The position numbers and the translations under genes were made by a program. Shown here in pieces: positions 17,105-25,563 of a stretch of DNA of 64,000 bases. The first letter of the stretch is position 1, and the number at the start of each line of letters is the position of its first letter. The notes beneath the pieces are model-generated. The model searched no databases. It saw only the letters and a program-made list of their open reading frames with translations, and was not told the origin of the DNA. Origin of the DNA: an uncultured Spirochaetales bacterium (GTDB lineage Bacteria; Spirochaetota; Spirochaetia; Sphaerochaetales; Sphaerochaetaceae); contig CASDPA010000003.1 of NCBI GenBank assembly GCA_949282255.1, positions 62,001 to 126,000 on the forward strand, given 5' to 3'.

Positions 17105-19498
17105 ATGAAATACAGAGTGCATGCCTTTGAAGGAGCCATGCTTGCCGCAAAAAGCGGGATTTCCAGGCTCTTGCAGCTTCATAACCAATCATCTGAGGAT
17201 GTTCAGATATATGTGCTTTCTCCCGTAAGGCGCAGTGAGATTGCGCTTTCTTCTCTTTTAGAGAAGGCGGAGAGCAAGGACGAGCGCCTTTGGGCTCAGA
17301 TTGAGAAGATCCGCAGCAGTTGGCTGGAGCTGGCTCAGAATATTTTGAGTGAAGATGAGCTTTCCGGTGTCAATGAATGTGTCAATTCCTCTTTTTCCAA
17401 GATTGAAGATGTTTTGAAAGCTGTCTGGCTTTTGGAAGAGGCATCTTCTGTCACAAGAGACTATCTCGATCTGATGACAAGTTATTTTCTTGCTGTCATT
17501 CTCTCTGCCTTGTTTTGCAAGAACGGCATATCTTCGGCAATAATGGAATCCGGGGATGCGGTGGGACGTACAGGTTTTGATTATTCTGCGGTCTTTGTTT
17601 ACGGAAAGCTGTTGAGCCCTGCAGGAAAAGAGGGGCAAATGGATGAGGAAGGGGAGAGCGAGTATACCGCTTCTTTGATTGCGTCCGGGCTTTCGTGCCC
17701 TCTTACATTCTGGAATCACAGGTCTCTTTTGTGCAGTGCCAGCATCAAGGATGTTCCCGGTGCGCATGTGATCGGCTCAATGAGCTATGCCGAAGCCACC
17801 GAGCTTTCTTTCTTCGGGGCACCCATAGTCCATCCACATTCCTTTTTTCCTGCAATGGAGAAGAACCTTCCGATCAGCCTACGCTATTGGCCGGATATAG
17901 AAAACGAAGGAACTCTTGTGGAGGATGGACACGACGATCCGTCTTCTGTTGTCAAGGCGTTCAGTGTAGTTAGAAATGTTTCCTTGATCAATGTCGAGGG
18001 CAGCGGACTGTCAGGTGTTGCAGGTATTTCCAGCCGTCTTTTCTCCGCCCTGTGTGCCGAGGGGATAAGCGTTATTTTCATTTCTCAGGCATCCAGCGAG
18101 TATTCCATTTGTATAGCGGTACGCAAAAATTGTTGCCAGAAGGCTGTGAAGGTGATCAGAAGCGAATTCAAAGAGGAGCTGGAGAACAGGAAAGTCAGCA
18201 GCATCGAGGTGGAGAACGATTGTGCCATCCTCGCCGTTGTCGGTGATAACATGACCGGATCAGTCGGTGTTGCAGGCAAGTTCTTCTCATCTCTTGCCAG
18301 AGCCGGCGTGAATGTGAGAGCGATTGCGCAGGGCTCGAGCGAAAGGAATATTTCCGCTGTCATAAAATCCGGGGATTCCACAAAAGCCCTCAGGGCATTG
18401 CATTCCGTGTTCTTCCTTTCTGCCCAGACCTTGTCAGTCGGCCTTTTCGGGCCAGGCAATATCGGGGGTACTCTGCTGGATCAGATTTCGAAACAGTCCG
18501 AGCGTCTTAAGAAAGAATTCGATCTCGATATCCGCATCAGGGGGATCGCCACCAGCAGCAAGATGCTTTTGAGCGAGGAAGGGGTGGATTTGAAGAATTG
18601 GCGCAGGGAGCTGGAGCTGTATGGCGTCCTTTATAATGAAAAGATCTTCATGGAGCACATTGCCGCTTCCTATTATCCACATAAGGTCATAATCGACTGC
18701 ACCTCGTCGGAGGAGAGGGCGTTAACATATAAGAGCCTGCTTGATTCAGGCTTCCATATCATCACACCAAATAAAAAGGCTTCCAGTGCAAGGTACGGAT
18801 ATTACAAGAGTCTGATCGAGACCTCAAGAAGCACCGGGTATAAGTTCTATTATGAAACCACCGTCGGGGCGGGGCTTCCAATCATAACCACGCTTAAGGA
18901 TTTGCGAGAGACCGGGGACAGGATATTGAAGGTCGAGGGAATGGTGTCTGGAACACTTGCATGGCTTTTCAGCCGTTATGACGGGACCGTGCCATTTTCG
19001 GAGCTCGTGAAAAAAGCGCGGGAGATGGGGTATACCGAGCCTGATCCGAGAGATGATCTTTCTGGAATGGATGTTGCAAGAAAAACTGTGATACTTGCGC
19101 GCGAATTGGGCTATAAGACAGAGGTTTCCGATATAGATATCAGAAGCCTTGTGCCCGAAGAGCTCAGAACCGCCAGCAAAGAGGAATTCTTGGATAGGCT
19201 GGACATTATGGATGAAAAAATGGCCAAGCTGTACAATAAGGCAAAAGAGCGGGGTATGAAGCTCCGCTATGTCGGCAAGGTCGATTCGGGAGTCTGTTCG
19301 GTCAGCCTTGCCGAGTATCCGATGGACCATCCTTTCAGCCAGGCGGATGGAACGGATAATGTCATCGCTTTTACGACGGAGCGCTATCTGACACAGCCTT
19401 TGGTGATAAAAGGCCCAGGGGCCGGACCGGAGGTGACTGCAGCCGGAGTGTTTGCAGATATGTTACGACTCGGACAGTATCTGGGGTCGAGAATATAG
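17105..19498 (+). CDS. Homoserine dehydrogenase with degenerate aspartokinase domain (ThrA-like)
   Basis: 797 aa from the ATG at 17105, which has a GGGGGCGG site seven bases upstream. It aligns by eye with ThrA end to end. The homoserine dehydrogenase half (about 455-797) is complete: VGLFGPGNIGGTLL, IIDCTSSEERA, ITPNKKAS, ETTVGAGLPII, EMGYTEPDPRDDLSGMDVARK. Two ACT-type segments (about 290-450; GSGLSGVAGISSRLF, ASSEYSICIAV, SVGVAGKFFSSL, QGSSERNISAV) are retained. The aspartokinase part is not: KFGGTS is replaced by AFEGAM, the GRxGSD loop by GESEYTAS, and TDVDGV by NHRSLL. It should reduce aspartate semialdehyde to homoserine but probably cannot phosphorylate aspartate. thrC follows nine bases later. 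Confidence 0.9.
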   Translation: MKYRVHAFEGAMLAAKSGISRLLQLHNQSSEDVQIYVLSPVRRSEIALSSLLEKAESKDERLWAQIEKIRSSWLELAQNILSEDELSGVNECVNSSFSKIEDVLKAVWLLEEASSVTRDYLDLMTSYFLAVILSALFCKNGISSAIMESGDAVGRTGFDYSAVFVYGKLLSPAGKEGQMDEEGESEYTASLIASGLSCPLTFWNHRSLLCSASIKDVPGAHVIGSMSYAEATELSFFGAPIVHPHSFFPAMEKNLPISLRYWPDIENEGTLVEDGHDDPSSVVKAFSVVRNVSLINVEGSGLSGVAGISSRLFSALCAEGISVIFISQASSEYSICIAVRKNCCQKAVKVIRSEFKEELENRKVSSIEVENDCAILAVVGDNMTGSVGVAGKFFSSLARAGVNVRAIAQGSSERNISAVIKSGDSTKALRALHSVFFLSAQTLSVGLFGPGNIGGTLLDQISKQSERLKKEFDLDIRIRGIATSSKMLLSEEGVDLKNWRRELELYGVLYNEKIFMEHIAASYYPHKVIIDCTSSEERALTYKSLLDSGFHIITPNKKASSARYGYYKSLIETSRSTGYKFYYETTVGAGLPIITTLKDLRETGDRILKVEGMVSGTLAWLFSRYDGTVPFSELVKKAREMGYTEPDPRDDLSGMDVARKTVILARELGYKTEVSDIDIRSLVPEELRTASKEEFLDRLDIMDEKMAKLYNKAKERGMKLRYVGKVDSGVCSVSLAEYPMDHPFSQADGTDNVIAFTTERYLTQPLVIKGPGAGPEVTAAGVFADMLRLGQYLGSRI

Positions 19499-19507
19499 GA
19501 GGTTTTT

Positions 19508-20764
19508 ATGGATTACGTTTCTACCAGGGATAAGAACGGAAGAAGATATACAATACGTGAGGCAATCCTCATGGGGCTTGCCCCTGATGGAGGGCTTTTC
19601 GTGCCGGTTTCATTTCCTGAAATTCCTGGGGATTTTACGATGGAAAAAGGGTTTGCATATTCTGCCAGCCAGCTTCTTTATCCATATTTCGAAGGTGATT
19701 TGGAAAAATCCGAGCTTGAGGCCATATGTGCCGATGCATTCAATTTCCCACTTTCCATGCCGTCAAACGGTGAAAAGGCCACTCTTGAGCTTTTCTGGGG
19801 TCCCACATGCGCCTTCAAGGATTTCGGCGCACGGTTTCTTGCCTGTTATCTTGAGAAGCACCTTGAAAAGACAGGGGAGGACATGACCATACTGGTTGCC
19901 ACCAGCGGTGATACAGGAGGGGCTGTTGCCTCTGCTTTCCATGGACGCAAGCATATAGAGGTAAAGGTGGTTTTCCCTAAGGACAGGGTTTCCGAAAGAC
20001 AGAAGCAGCAGTTGACATGCTGGGACGGGAACATCTCTTCTTTCGAGGTCGAGGGGACCTTTGACGATTGCCAGAGAATGGTGAAGCAGGCATTTATGGA
20101 TGGGGGCTATGGGAATCTCAGCAGCGCAAACAGCATAAACATTGCAAGGTTGCTTCCCCAGATGACCTATTACATCTACTCATCCTTCCTTTATAAGGCC
20201 AGATATGGCAAGCTGCCGGTTTTCATCATCCCTTCTGGAAACGTGGGCAATTCCACCGGATGTTGCTGGGCGAAGAAGATGGGTGCTCCGATTTCAAAGA
20301 TTGTTTTGGCTGTGAATGCCAACCGCACGATCCCCGATTATATCGAGAGCGGTGAGTACGAGCCAAGACAGAGCATACATACTCTTGCAAATGCAATGGA
20401 TGTCGGTGCTCCGAGCAATATGGAGCGTCTCATGGATCTTTATCCGACCTGGGAGGAGTTTTGCAATGAGCTCAGCTCTTATTCGGTAAACGATTATAAT
20501 ATCAGGCTTTCCATCAAGCAGGTCTACGAGAATGAGAAAAGGATCATCTGCCCTCATACCGCATGTGGCGAGTATGTCAGGAACGCGTATTTCCCCGATT
20601 CACCGACAGTGGTTGTGGCAACTGCGCATCCTGCAAAATTCGAGCATATCGTGGAACCCATGCTGGATGTCCGAGTCCCGATTCCCGAAAGCCTATATAA
20701 GCTTTTCGAGCTTGACAGCAAGTATTGGGAGATCAGCGCAAATTACAAGGCGCTTTTCGACTGA
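19508..20764 (+). CDS. thrC: Threonine synthase
   Basis: PLP enzyme that converts O-phosphohomoserine to threonine, 418 aa. The start is an ATG after AGGAGG. The N-terminal segment YVSTRDKNGRRYTIREAIL and LAPDGGLFVP are typical of the long (E. coli/yeast) subtype; the PLP lysine lies in CAFKDFGARFLA, with TSGDTGGAVASAF and PSGNVGNSTGC for phosphate and cofactor contact. It follows the ThrA-like gene by nine bases, so the two form a threonine operon. No homoserine kinase gene lies in the window and must be elsewhere. A strong terminator ends the operon. Confidence 0.95.
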   Translation: MDYVSTRDKNGRRYTIREAILMGLAPDGGLFVPVSFPEIPGDFTMEKGFAYSASQLLYPYFEGDLEKSELEAICADAFNFPLSMPSNGEKATLELFWGPTCAFKDFGARFLACYLEKHLEKTGEDMTILVATSGDTGGAVASAFHGRKHIEVKVVFPKDRVSERQKQQLTCWDGNISSFEVEGTFDDCQRMVKQAFMDGGYGNLSSANSINIARLLPQMTYYIYSSFLYKARYGKLPVFIIPSGNVGNSTGCCWAKKMGAPISKIVLAVNANRTIPDYIESGEYEPRQSIHTLANAMDVGAPSNMERLMDLYPTWEEFCNELSSYSVNDYNIRLSIKQVYENEKRIICPHTACGEYVRNAYFPDSPTVVVATAHPAKFEHIVEPMLDVRVPIPESLYKLFELDSKYWEISANYKALFD

Positions 20765-20770
20765 AGATGT

Positions 20771-20797
20771 CCGCCGGTGGCTCCGGCGGTTTTTTTC
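20771..20797 (+). terminator. Terminator of the threonine operon
   Basis: GC-rich hairpin CCGCCGGTGGCTCCGGCGG followed by seven T, immediately after the thrC stop. Confidence 0.9.
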
Positions 20798-22157
20798 AGT
20801 CTTTGTCCTTCCGGGGCACTATCTTTCCTTTTATATAATAGATTATGATGGCCAGGCTTGTGACAAGCCAGGAGACGGGGTAGCAGAGGAATACGGCGCT
20901 TAAGGTATGCGCGAAGGCCGGAACAACTTCAAGCCATGCGGCTCTGAGCACGCATATGCCGACAACCGTGATTATCGTGGGTATGAAAGTCTTTCCACAT
21001 CCTCTCATCGCTCCGCAGAGGATTTCTATCGGCATGTAAAGTATCCAGGTGGGGACAAGAAGTGTGAGTATTTCCATTCCTATATCGAGCACCTGCTCAT
21101 CCGTGGTGAACAGCGCCAATCCATGTTCTCCCAGAATCATGAAGAAGGCTGTGATAAGGATTGTCAGCGCGGTGGACATCATGATCGAAGTCCTTATTCC
21201 TTGTGAAACCCTCTTATAAAGCTTTGCTCCGTAATTCTGACCTACAAATGTCGTTACGGATATTCCAAATGCATTTATCGCCATCCAGAATATGGCATCA
21301 AGCTTTCCATATGCAGCCCAGGCTGCGGCGGTATCGGTTCCAAATCCGTTCACATGTGCCTGGATGATGAGATTGGAAATCGTGTACAAAATCGACTGGA
21401 ACCCTGTGGGCAGTCCGATCTTGAGCGTGAAGGCAAGCATCTTCATATTAATATGGAGTTTTCTAAGTGAAAGCCTCAAGCCGTCTTTTCTTCGTCTGAG
21501 CCAGATCACAACAAGTAATGCCGAGATCATCTGGCTGATTATTGTCGCATATGCCGCTCCATCGACTCCCAGCCCAAAAAGACCGACAAAGAGGAAATCA
21601 AGGACGATGTTGACTATACAGCCGCAGATAAGGAAATAAAGCGGATGCCTGGAATCGCCGAGTGCCCTGAATATTCCGGAGCCCATGTTGTATACCGTAT
21701 TGAAGATGCTTCCTGCAAAGAAAATCCTCATATAGGTCACAGCAAGAGGCATCACATCCTCCGGCGTTCCGATGAGCTCCAAAATAGGGCGCGTAAATGC
21801 TATTCCAAGCACCATGATTGCAACGCCTGCGGCTATTGCCAGCGCGATTGCGGTATGGATCGCCTTTGACGCATCATCCTCGGCTTTCGCCCCATAATAT
21901 TGGCTTATGATCACAGTCGCACCCGAGGAGACACCGGTGAAAAAACCGATCAAAAGGTTTATGGCTGTTCCTGTGCCTCCCCCGACCGCGGCAAGCGCCT
22001 GCTTGCCAAGATATTGTCCGACGATTATTGCATCGACAGTGTTGTACAGCTGTTGGAAAAAGGTTCCAAACAGGATTGGGAAGAAGAAAATTAGCAGCTG
22101 TTTCCAGATCACCCCTTCTGTGATGCTGTTTTTCACGACTTTTCTTTCTTGCATCAT
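20796..22157 (-). CDS. MATE-family multidrug/organic-cation exporter
   Basis: A 453-aa membrane antiporter with about 12 hydrophobic helices. The N-terminus GVIWKQLLIFFFPILFGTFFQQLYNTVDAIIVGQYLG is the classic MatE start, and the mid-protein repeat FILGLPTGFQSILYT-like segment (LKIGLPTGFQSILYTISNLI) marks the second half of the internal duplication. It exports drugs or metabolites using Na+ or H+ gradients; substrate unknown. It is convergent with the threonine operon, and its promoter region faces the feo operon across about 340 bases. Start at MMQERK; no closely coupled partner or regulator. Confidence 0.94.
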   Translation of the reverse strand: MMQERKVVKNSITEGVIWKQLLIFFFPILFGTFFQQLYNTVDAIIVGQYLGKQALAAVGGGTGTAINLLIGFFTGVSSGATVIISQYYGAKAEDDASKAIHTAIALAIAAGVAIMVLGIAFTRPILELIGTPEDVMPLAVTYMRIFFAGSIFNTVYNMGSGIFRALGDSRHPLYFLICGCIVNIVLDFLFVGLFGLGVDGAAYATIISQMISALLVVIWLRRRKDGLRLSLRKLHINMKMLAFTLKIGLPTGFQSILYTISNLIIQAHVNGFGTDTAAAWAAYGKLDAIFWMAINAFGISVTTFVGQNYGAKLYKRVSQGIRTSIMMSTALTILITAFFMILGEHGLALFTTDEQVLDIGMEILTLLVPTWILYMPIEILCGAMRGCGKTFIPTIITVVGICVLRAAWLEVVPAFAHTLSAVFLCYPVSWLVTSLAIIIYYIKGKIVPRKDKD

Positions 22158-22418
22158 TTCAAATGGACTATAACATTAAGATTTCTTTTTGGATAGCGGG
22201 ATTTTAATTCCAATTTTCCCCTTTTTGATCATGATATCCTCACTTCTGATTGTTGAAATTTTTATCTGATAGTATAAGCTAACATAAAAAAGCTGAATAT
22301 TTTGATAGCTTATATGAATAATTAGATTTAAAATGGAGTATAAGTTTTAAGAACATAACATTAAAATATTTATTAAATGAATAAGAAAAAACATTTTACT
22401 GGTATTTTACAGTTTGTA
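22158..22418. other. AT-rich spacer between MATE gene and feo operon
   Basis: Divergent intergenic DNA, markedly AT-rich, with no gene or stable hairpin seen. It should hold the promoter of the MATE gene; the feo promoter lies just beyond it. Confidence 0.4.
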
Positions 22419-22447
22419 TTGACTTGAAATTATAGTTTGAGTAGACT
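22419..22447 (+). promoter_or_regulatory. Candidate promoter of the feo operon
   Basis: A TTGACT -35 box at 22419-22424 and a TAGACT -10 box at 22442-22447 are separated by exactly 17 bases, 54 bases before the first feoA. An imperfect 16-base palindrome (GTT.G..TA..C.AAC) at 22435-22450 covers the -10 box and could be a metal-regulator operator. Seen: boxes and symmetry. Inferred: iron control. Confidence 0.5.
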
Positions 22448-22501
22448 AACACATGAAATTAAATTAGCATCTTCTAACAAATCTGATTTATGGAGGAATT
22501 G

Positions 22502-22714
22502 ATGATGCCGCTAGTAATGATGGGAATCGGTGGATCGGGAACGATCAGAAAGGTGGGGGGAAGCGATGAAACGAGGAGATTCCTTGGCAACCTCGGTTTC
22601 GTTGCCGGTACAAAGGTCACAGTATTGAGCGAAATCGGTGGAAATGTAATCGTAAACATAAAAGATTCCCGCGTCGCACTCAACGCCGATATGGCCAGGC
22701 ATATAATGGTCTGA
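22502..22714 (+). CDS. feoA: FeoA-like SH3-domain protein (first copy)
   Basis: A 70-aa FeoA/IdeR-SH3-like protein. The start is set at the ATG at 22502, because an upstream in-frame ATG at 22490 overlaps the GGAGG ribosome site at 22492-22496. It shows FLGNLGFVAGTKVTVLSEIGGNVIVNIKDSRVALN, the usual FeoA core of loop, glycine turn and final strand ending ALN..MA..I.V. FeoA assists FeoB in ferrous iron uptake at the membrane. It is first of a six-gene operon and is followed 37 bases later by a second FeoA, to which it is only distantly similar. Confidence 0.88.
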   Translation: MMPLVMMGIGGSGTIRKVGGSDETRRFLGNLGFVAGTKVTVLSEIGGNVIVNIKDSRVALNADMARHIMV

Positions 22715-22751
22715 TTAAAATCTGCATGTCATTTTATAGGAGAGATAACAT

Positions 22752-22970
22752 ATGACGCTTGGAGAAGCAAAGGTAGGGACCACCGTCGTCGTGGAGAAGA
22801 TCGACGGGGATGGAGCCTACAAAAGACGGATCATGGACATGGGCATCACGAAAGGGACCCCACTTTACATCCGTAAGGTAGCCCCTCTTGGGGATCCTGT
22901 GGAGATTACTGTCAGGGGGTATGAACTTTCTGTCAGGAAAAACGACGCTAAATGCGTGCTTGTGAAGTAA
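22752..22970 (+). CDS. feoA: FeoA-like protein (second copy)
   Basis: A 72-aa FeoA. MTLGEAKVGTTVVVEKIDGD opens the SH3-like fold, RRIMDMGITKGTPLYIRKVAP and DPVEITVRGYELSVRKNDAKCVLV complete it. The ATG follows an AGGAGA site. It ends ten bases before feoB, so the two are coupled; this copy is the more canonical partner of FeoB. Tandem feoA genes occur in several anaerobe lineages; division of labour between them is unknown. Confidence 0.92.
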   Translation: MTLGEAKVGTTVVVEKIDGDGAYKRRIMDMGITKGTPLYIRKVAPLGDPVEITVRGYELSVRKNDAKCVLVK

Positions 22971-22980
22971 GGGGGTTGTC

Positions 22981-25161
22981 ATGGGTATAAAGATTGCACT
23001 GGCTGGAAATCCGAACTGCGGAAAGACCACGATGTTCAACGCCCTTACAGGGGCAAACCAGTATGTCGGTAACTGGCCCGGAGTTACCGTCGAGAAAAAG
23101 GAAGGAAAGCTCAGGGATAAAAAGAGAGGGGAGGAGATAATAATTACCGACCTTCCTGGAATTTATTCCCTGAGTCCATATACTCTGGAGGAGGTTGTCA
23201 GCAGGGACTATCTGCTGAATGAGAATCCTGATGTGATAATCGACCTTGTCGATGCCACCAACATAGAAAGAAACCTGTATCTCACCACACAGCTTCTTGA
23301 GACGGGTATTCCCGTTGTGATCGCGCTCAATATGGCGGATCTTGTCGATAAAAGAGGTTTGAAAATCGACATCAAAAGGCTGTCGATGATTTTGGGATGT
23401 CCCGTGATCGAAACAAGCGCACTGAAGAAGACCGGGCTTGAACAGCTGGTTTCCGAAGCAGTGAAGGCGGCCCATAAAAATGAGGTCACAGTACCACAAT
23501 CTATTTTCTCCGATTATGTCGAAGAAAGGATAGCAGAAATTTCCTCATTGCTGGAAAACATCGATATCGTAAGGAAGAGATGGTATGCGATAAAGCTTTT
23601 GGAGAACGATGAAAAGGTCGCAAACCGTGTGGGATTGCAACCCGATATGGAAAATAAGATCTTTGAGATCCGCAAAGGTCTTGAAAAGGACCGTGATGAT
23701 GATTCGGAAAGCATCATCACCGATGAGCGTTATAAATGGATACAGAAGCTTGTTTCGACCACTGTGAAAAAAGGCCGGGAGTCAATGAGCCTTTCGGACA
23801 AGATAGACAGGGTTGTCACGAACAGGATTTTGGGTATTCCTATTTTCATAGCAGTTATGTTCATCGTATATTACATCAGCGTTACAACGATAGGAACCAT
23901 TGTCACGGACTGGACCAACGATACATTCGTCGGTGCTGTGCAGGCTCTTGCCTCAAGCGGACTGGAGGCCATAGGTGCCGGAGATCTGGTATCCGGTCTT
24001 GTCGTTGACGGAATAATCGGAGGAGTGGGAGCGGTCCTTGGCTTTGTTCCTCAAATGGCTATCCTCTTTTTATTCCTTTCCCTTCTCGAGGATTGCGGGT
24101 ACATGGTGCGTATCGCGTTCGTAATGGACAGGGTGTTCAGGCATTTCGGCCTTTCAGGAAAGAGTTTCATCCCCCTTTTGATAAGCAGTGGATGCGGAAT
24201 TCCTGGAATTATGGCAAGCCGGACGATCGAACAGGACAACGATCGAAGGCTCACGATAATGACCGCGACCTTCATCCCCTGTGGTGCGAAGCTGCCTGTA
24301 ATCGCGCTTATGGGTGGTGTCATGGCAGGCTATGCTACCGGAAGCTATGTCGCAGGAGGACTGGTTGCACCTCTGATGTACTTCATCGGAATCGCCGCGG
24401 TGCTTGTTTCTGCGATAATTCTTAAAAAGACGAAACCTTTTTCAGGTAAGCCCGCTCCGTTCGTAATGGAGCTTCCTTCCTACCATGTTCCAGGTGCCAG
24501 GACTGTGCTTTTGCACGTGTGGGATAGGCTTAAGGGCTTCATAATCAAAGCCGGAACGATTTTATTTCTTGCCTGTGTCGTGATGTGGTTTTTAGCCGGA
24601 TTTGGTTTCGGCCCCGATGGCTTTGGAATGGTTGAAAACAGTTCCGACAGCCTTCTTGCCACAATCGGAGGTGTGATAGCACCGCTGTTCGCACCTCTTG
24701 GATTTGGAAGCTGGCAGCCTGTGGCCGCTTCTCTTTCCGGCTTCACGGCAAAAGAGGCGATCGTATCCACAATGGGCGTATTGGCAAACGTACAGGGGGA
24801 TGTGGAGGATGCAATGACCGTTGCAGAAGGGGTTGCTGTCTGGTTCCCATCGGCTCTTGCCGCTTTCAGCTTCCTTCTTTTCAACCTTCTTGATTCCCCG
24901 TGTCTTGCGGCAATTGCAACGATGGCGCAGCAGATGCAGTCCAGAAAGTGGTTCTGGTTTGCAATATTGTTCCAGAATGTGTTTGCCTATATGATATGCT
25001 TGGTGGTCTATCAGGTTGGAATGCTTTTTGCTGGCGGAGCATTTGGATTCGGTTCGGCCGCAGGACTTATAATCTTGGCAATCTTTCTTTTCCTTCTTTT
25101 CAGGCCTGACCCGTATAAGGATTTGAAAGTATACTCAAGACGAAGTGTTCAAACCGCATGA
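22981..25161 (+). CDS. feoB: Ferrous iron transporter FeoB
   Basis: A 726-aa inner-membrane Fe(II) permease. The N-terminal G domain has G1 GNPNCGKTT (residues 9-17), NWPGVTVEKKEG as the switch region, G3 DLPGIYSLSP, G4 NMAD and a G5-like SAL. A helical GDI-type segment follows (about 170-270), then two Gate motifs: SSGCGIPGIMASRT in the first and LDSPCLAAIATMAQQM in the second, with about eight hydrophobic helices. Length is normal. It is embedded in an operon with two FeoA and three small Cys-rich or membrane proteins. The promoter at 22419 probably drives all six. Confidence 0.96.
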   Translation: MGIKIALAGNPNCGKTTMFNALTGANQYVGNWPGVTVEKKEGKLRDKKRGEEIIITDLPGIYSLSPYTLEEVVSRDYLLNENPDVIIDLVDATNIERNLYLTTQLLETGIPVVIALNMADLVDKRGLKIDIKRLSMILGCPVIETSALKKTGLEQLVSEAVKAAHKNEVTVPQSIFSDYVEERIAEISSLLENIDIVRKRWYAIKLLENDEKVANRVGLQPDMENKIFEIRKGLEKDRDDDSESIITDERYKWIQKLVSTTVKKGRESMSLSDKIDRVVTNRILGIPIFIAVMFIVYYISVTTIGTIVTDWTNDTFVGAVQALASSGLEAIGAGDLVSGLVVDGIIGGVGAVLGFVPQMAILFLFLSLLEDCGYMVRIAFVMDRVFRHFGLSGKSFIPLLISSGCGIPGIMASRTIEQDNDRRLTIMTATFIPCGAKLPVIALMGGVMAGYATGSYVAGGLVAPLMYFIGIAAVLVSAIILKKTKPFSGKPAPFVMELPSYHVPGARTVLLHVWDRLKGFIIKAGTILFLACVVMWFLAGFGFGPDGFGMVENSSDSLLATIGGVIAPLFAPLGFGSWQPVAASLSGFTAKEAIVSTMGVLANVQGDVEDAMTVAEGVAVWFPSALAAFSFLLFNLLDSPCLAAIATMAQQMQSRKWFWFAILFQNVFAYMICLVVYQVGMLFAGGAFGFGSAAGLIILAIFLFLLFRPDPYKDLKVYSRRSVQTA

Positions 25162-25219
25162 TGTGTGATGAAAAAGGGAAGAGGGCTTCTTCTTCCCTTG
25201 TCTCTTCAAGGAGGTGGCG

Positions 25220-25417
25220 ATGATCGATTTCATAGTCGTTTTTCTTATAGCCGCATATTCTGCTTTTATTCTTTTCAAAATCTATAAGAAGAAAAAGAGC
25301 GGGGGCTGTGTGGGCTGTTGCGGCTGTGATGGCAAAGCCTGCCATTCATGCCAGAGGTTTGACGATTCTTATATCGACGAGCTGGTAAAAAAGGCAAAGG
25401 AGGACAAGAATGGGTGA
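25220..25417 (+). CDS. FeoB-associated Cys-rich membrane protein
   Basis: A 65-aa protein read from the ATG at 25220, seven bases after GGAGG; an upstream GTG at 25214 abuts that site and is unlikely. One N-terminal transmembrane helix (MIDFIVVFLIAAYSAFILF), a basic patch (KIYKKKKSG), then a Cys cluster C..CC.C...AC..C in 15 residues and an acidic-basic tail. This is the form of the FeoB-associated Cys-rich family, thought to aid iron handling at the inner face. Its last eight bases overlap the next small gene, showing translational coupling. Confidence 0.85.
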   Translation: MIDFIVVFLIAAYSAFILFKIYKKKKSGGCVGCCGCDGKACHSCQRFDDSYIDELVKKAKEDKNG

Positions 25418-25529
25418 TTCTACAGGGTCGATGTTCTATGCCTTTGCGGCATTTATCTTGATTTATTTCATCGGCGTCGGGATTTATCAGATTGCTCTTT
25501 TGTTAAAGAAATGGAGAGAAAGGAAATAG
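25410..25529 (+). CDS. 39-aa single-helix membrane peptide
   Basis: A very short gene: ATG at 25410, TAG at 25527-25529, 39 codons (MGDSTGSMFYAFAAFILIYF as the first half). One hydrophobic helix (about residues 8-33) and a basic tail KKWRERK, so N-out or C-in by the positive-inside rule. The ATG is preceded by AGGAGGACA inside the upstream gene and overlaps it by eight bases. Its place between two feo accessory genes suggests it is a small FeoB-complex subunit (inference). No family recognised; the coupling and the good ribosome site are the evidence that it is translated. Confidence 0.65.
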   Translation: MGDSTGSMFYAFAAFILIYFIGVGIYQIALLLKKWRERK

Positions 25530-25563
25530 TGAGGCGGTGACCGAATTTCACCGAGGTGTGTGC

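Noticed and set aside
17258-17767. 169-codon reverse frame inside the ThrA-like gene
   Set aside because: Overlaps a clear gene fully; composition is that of an antisense shadow.
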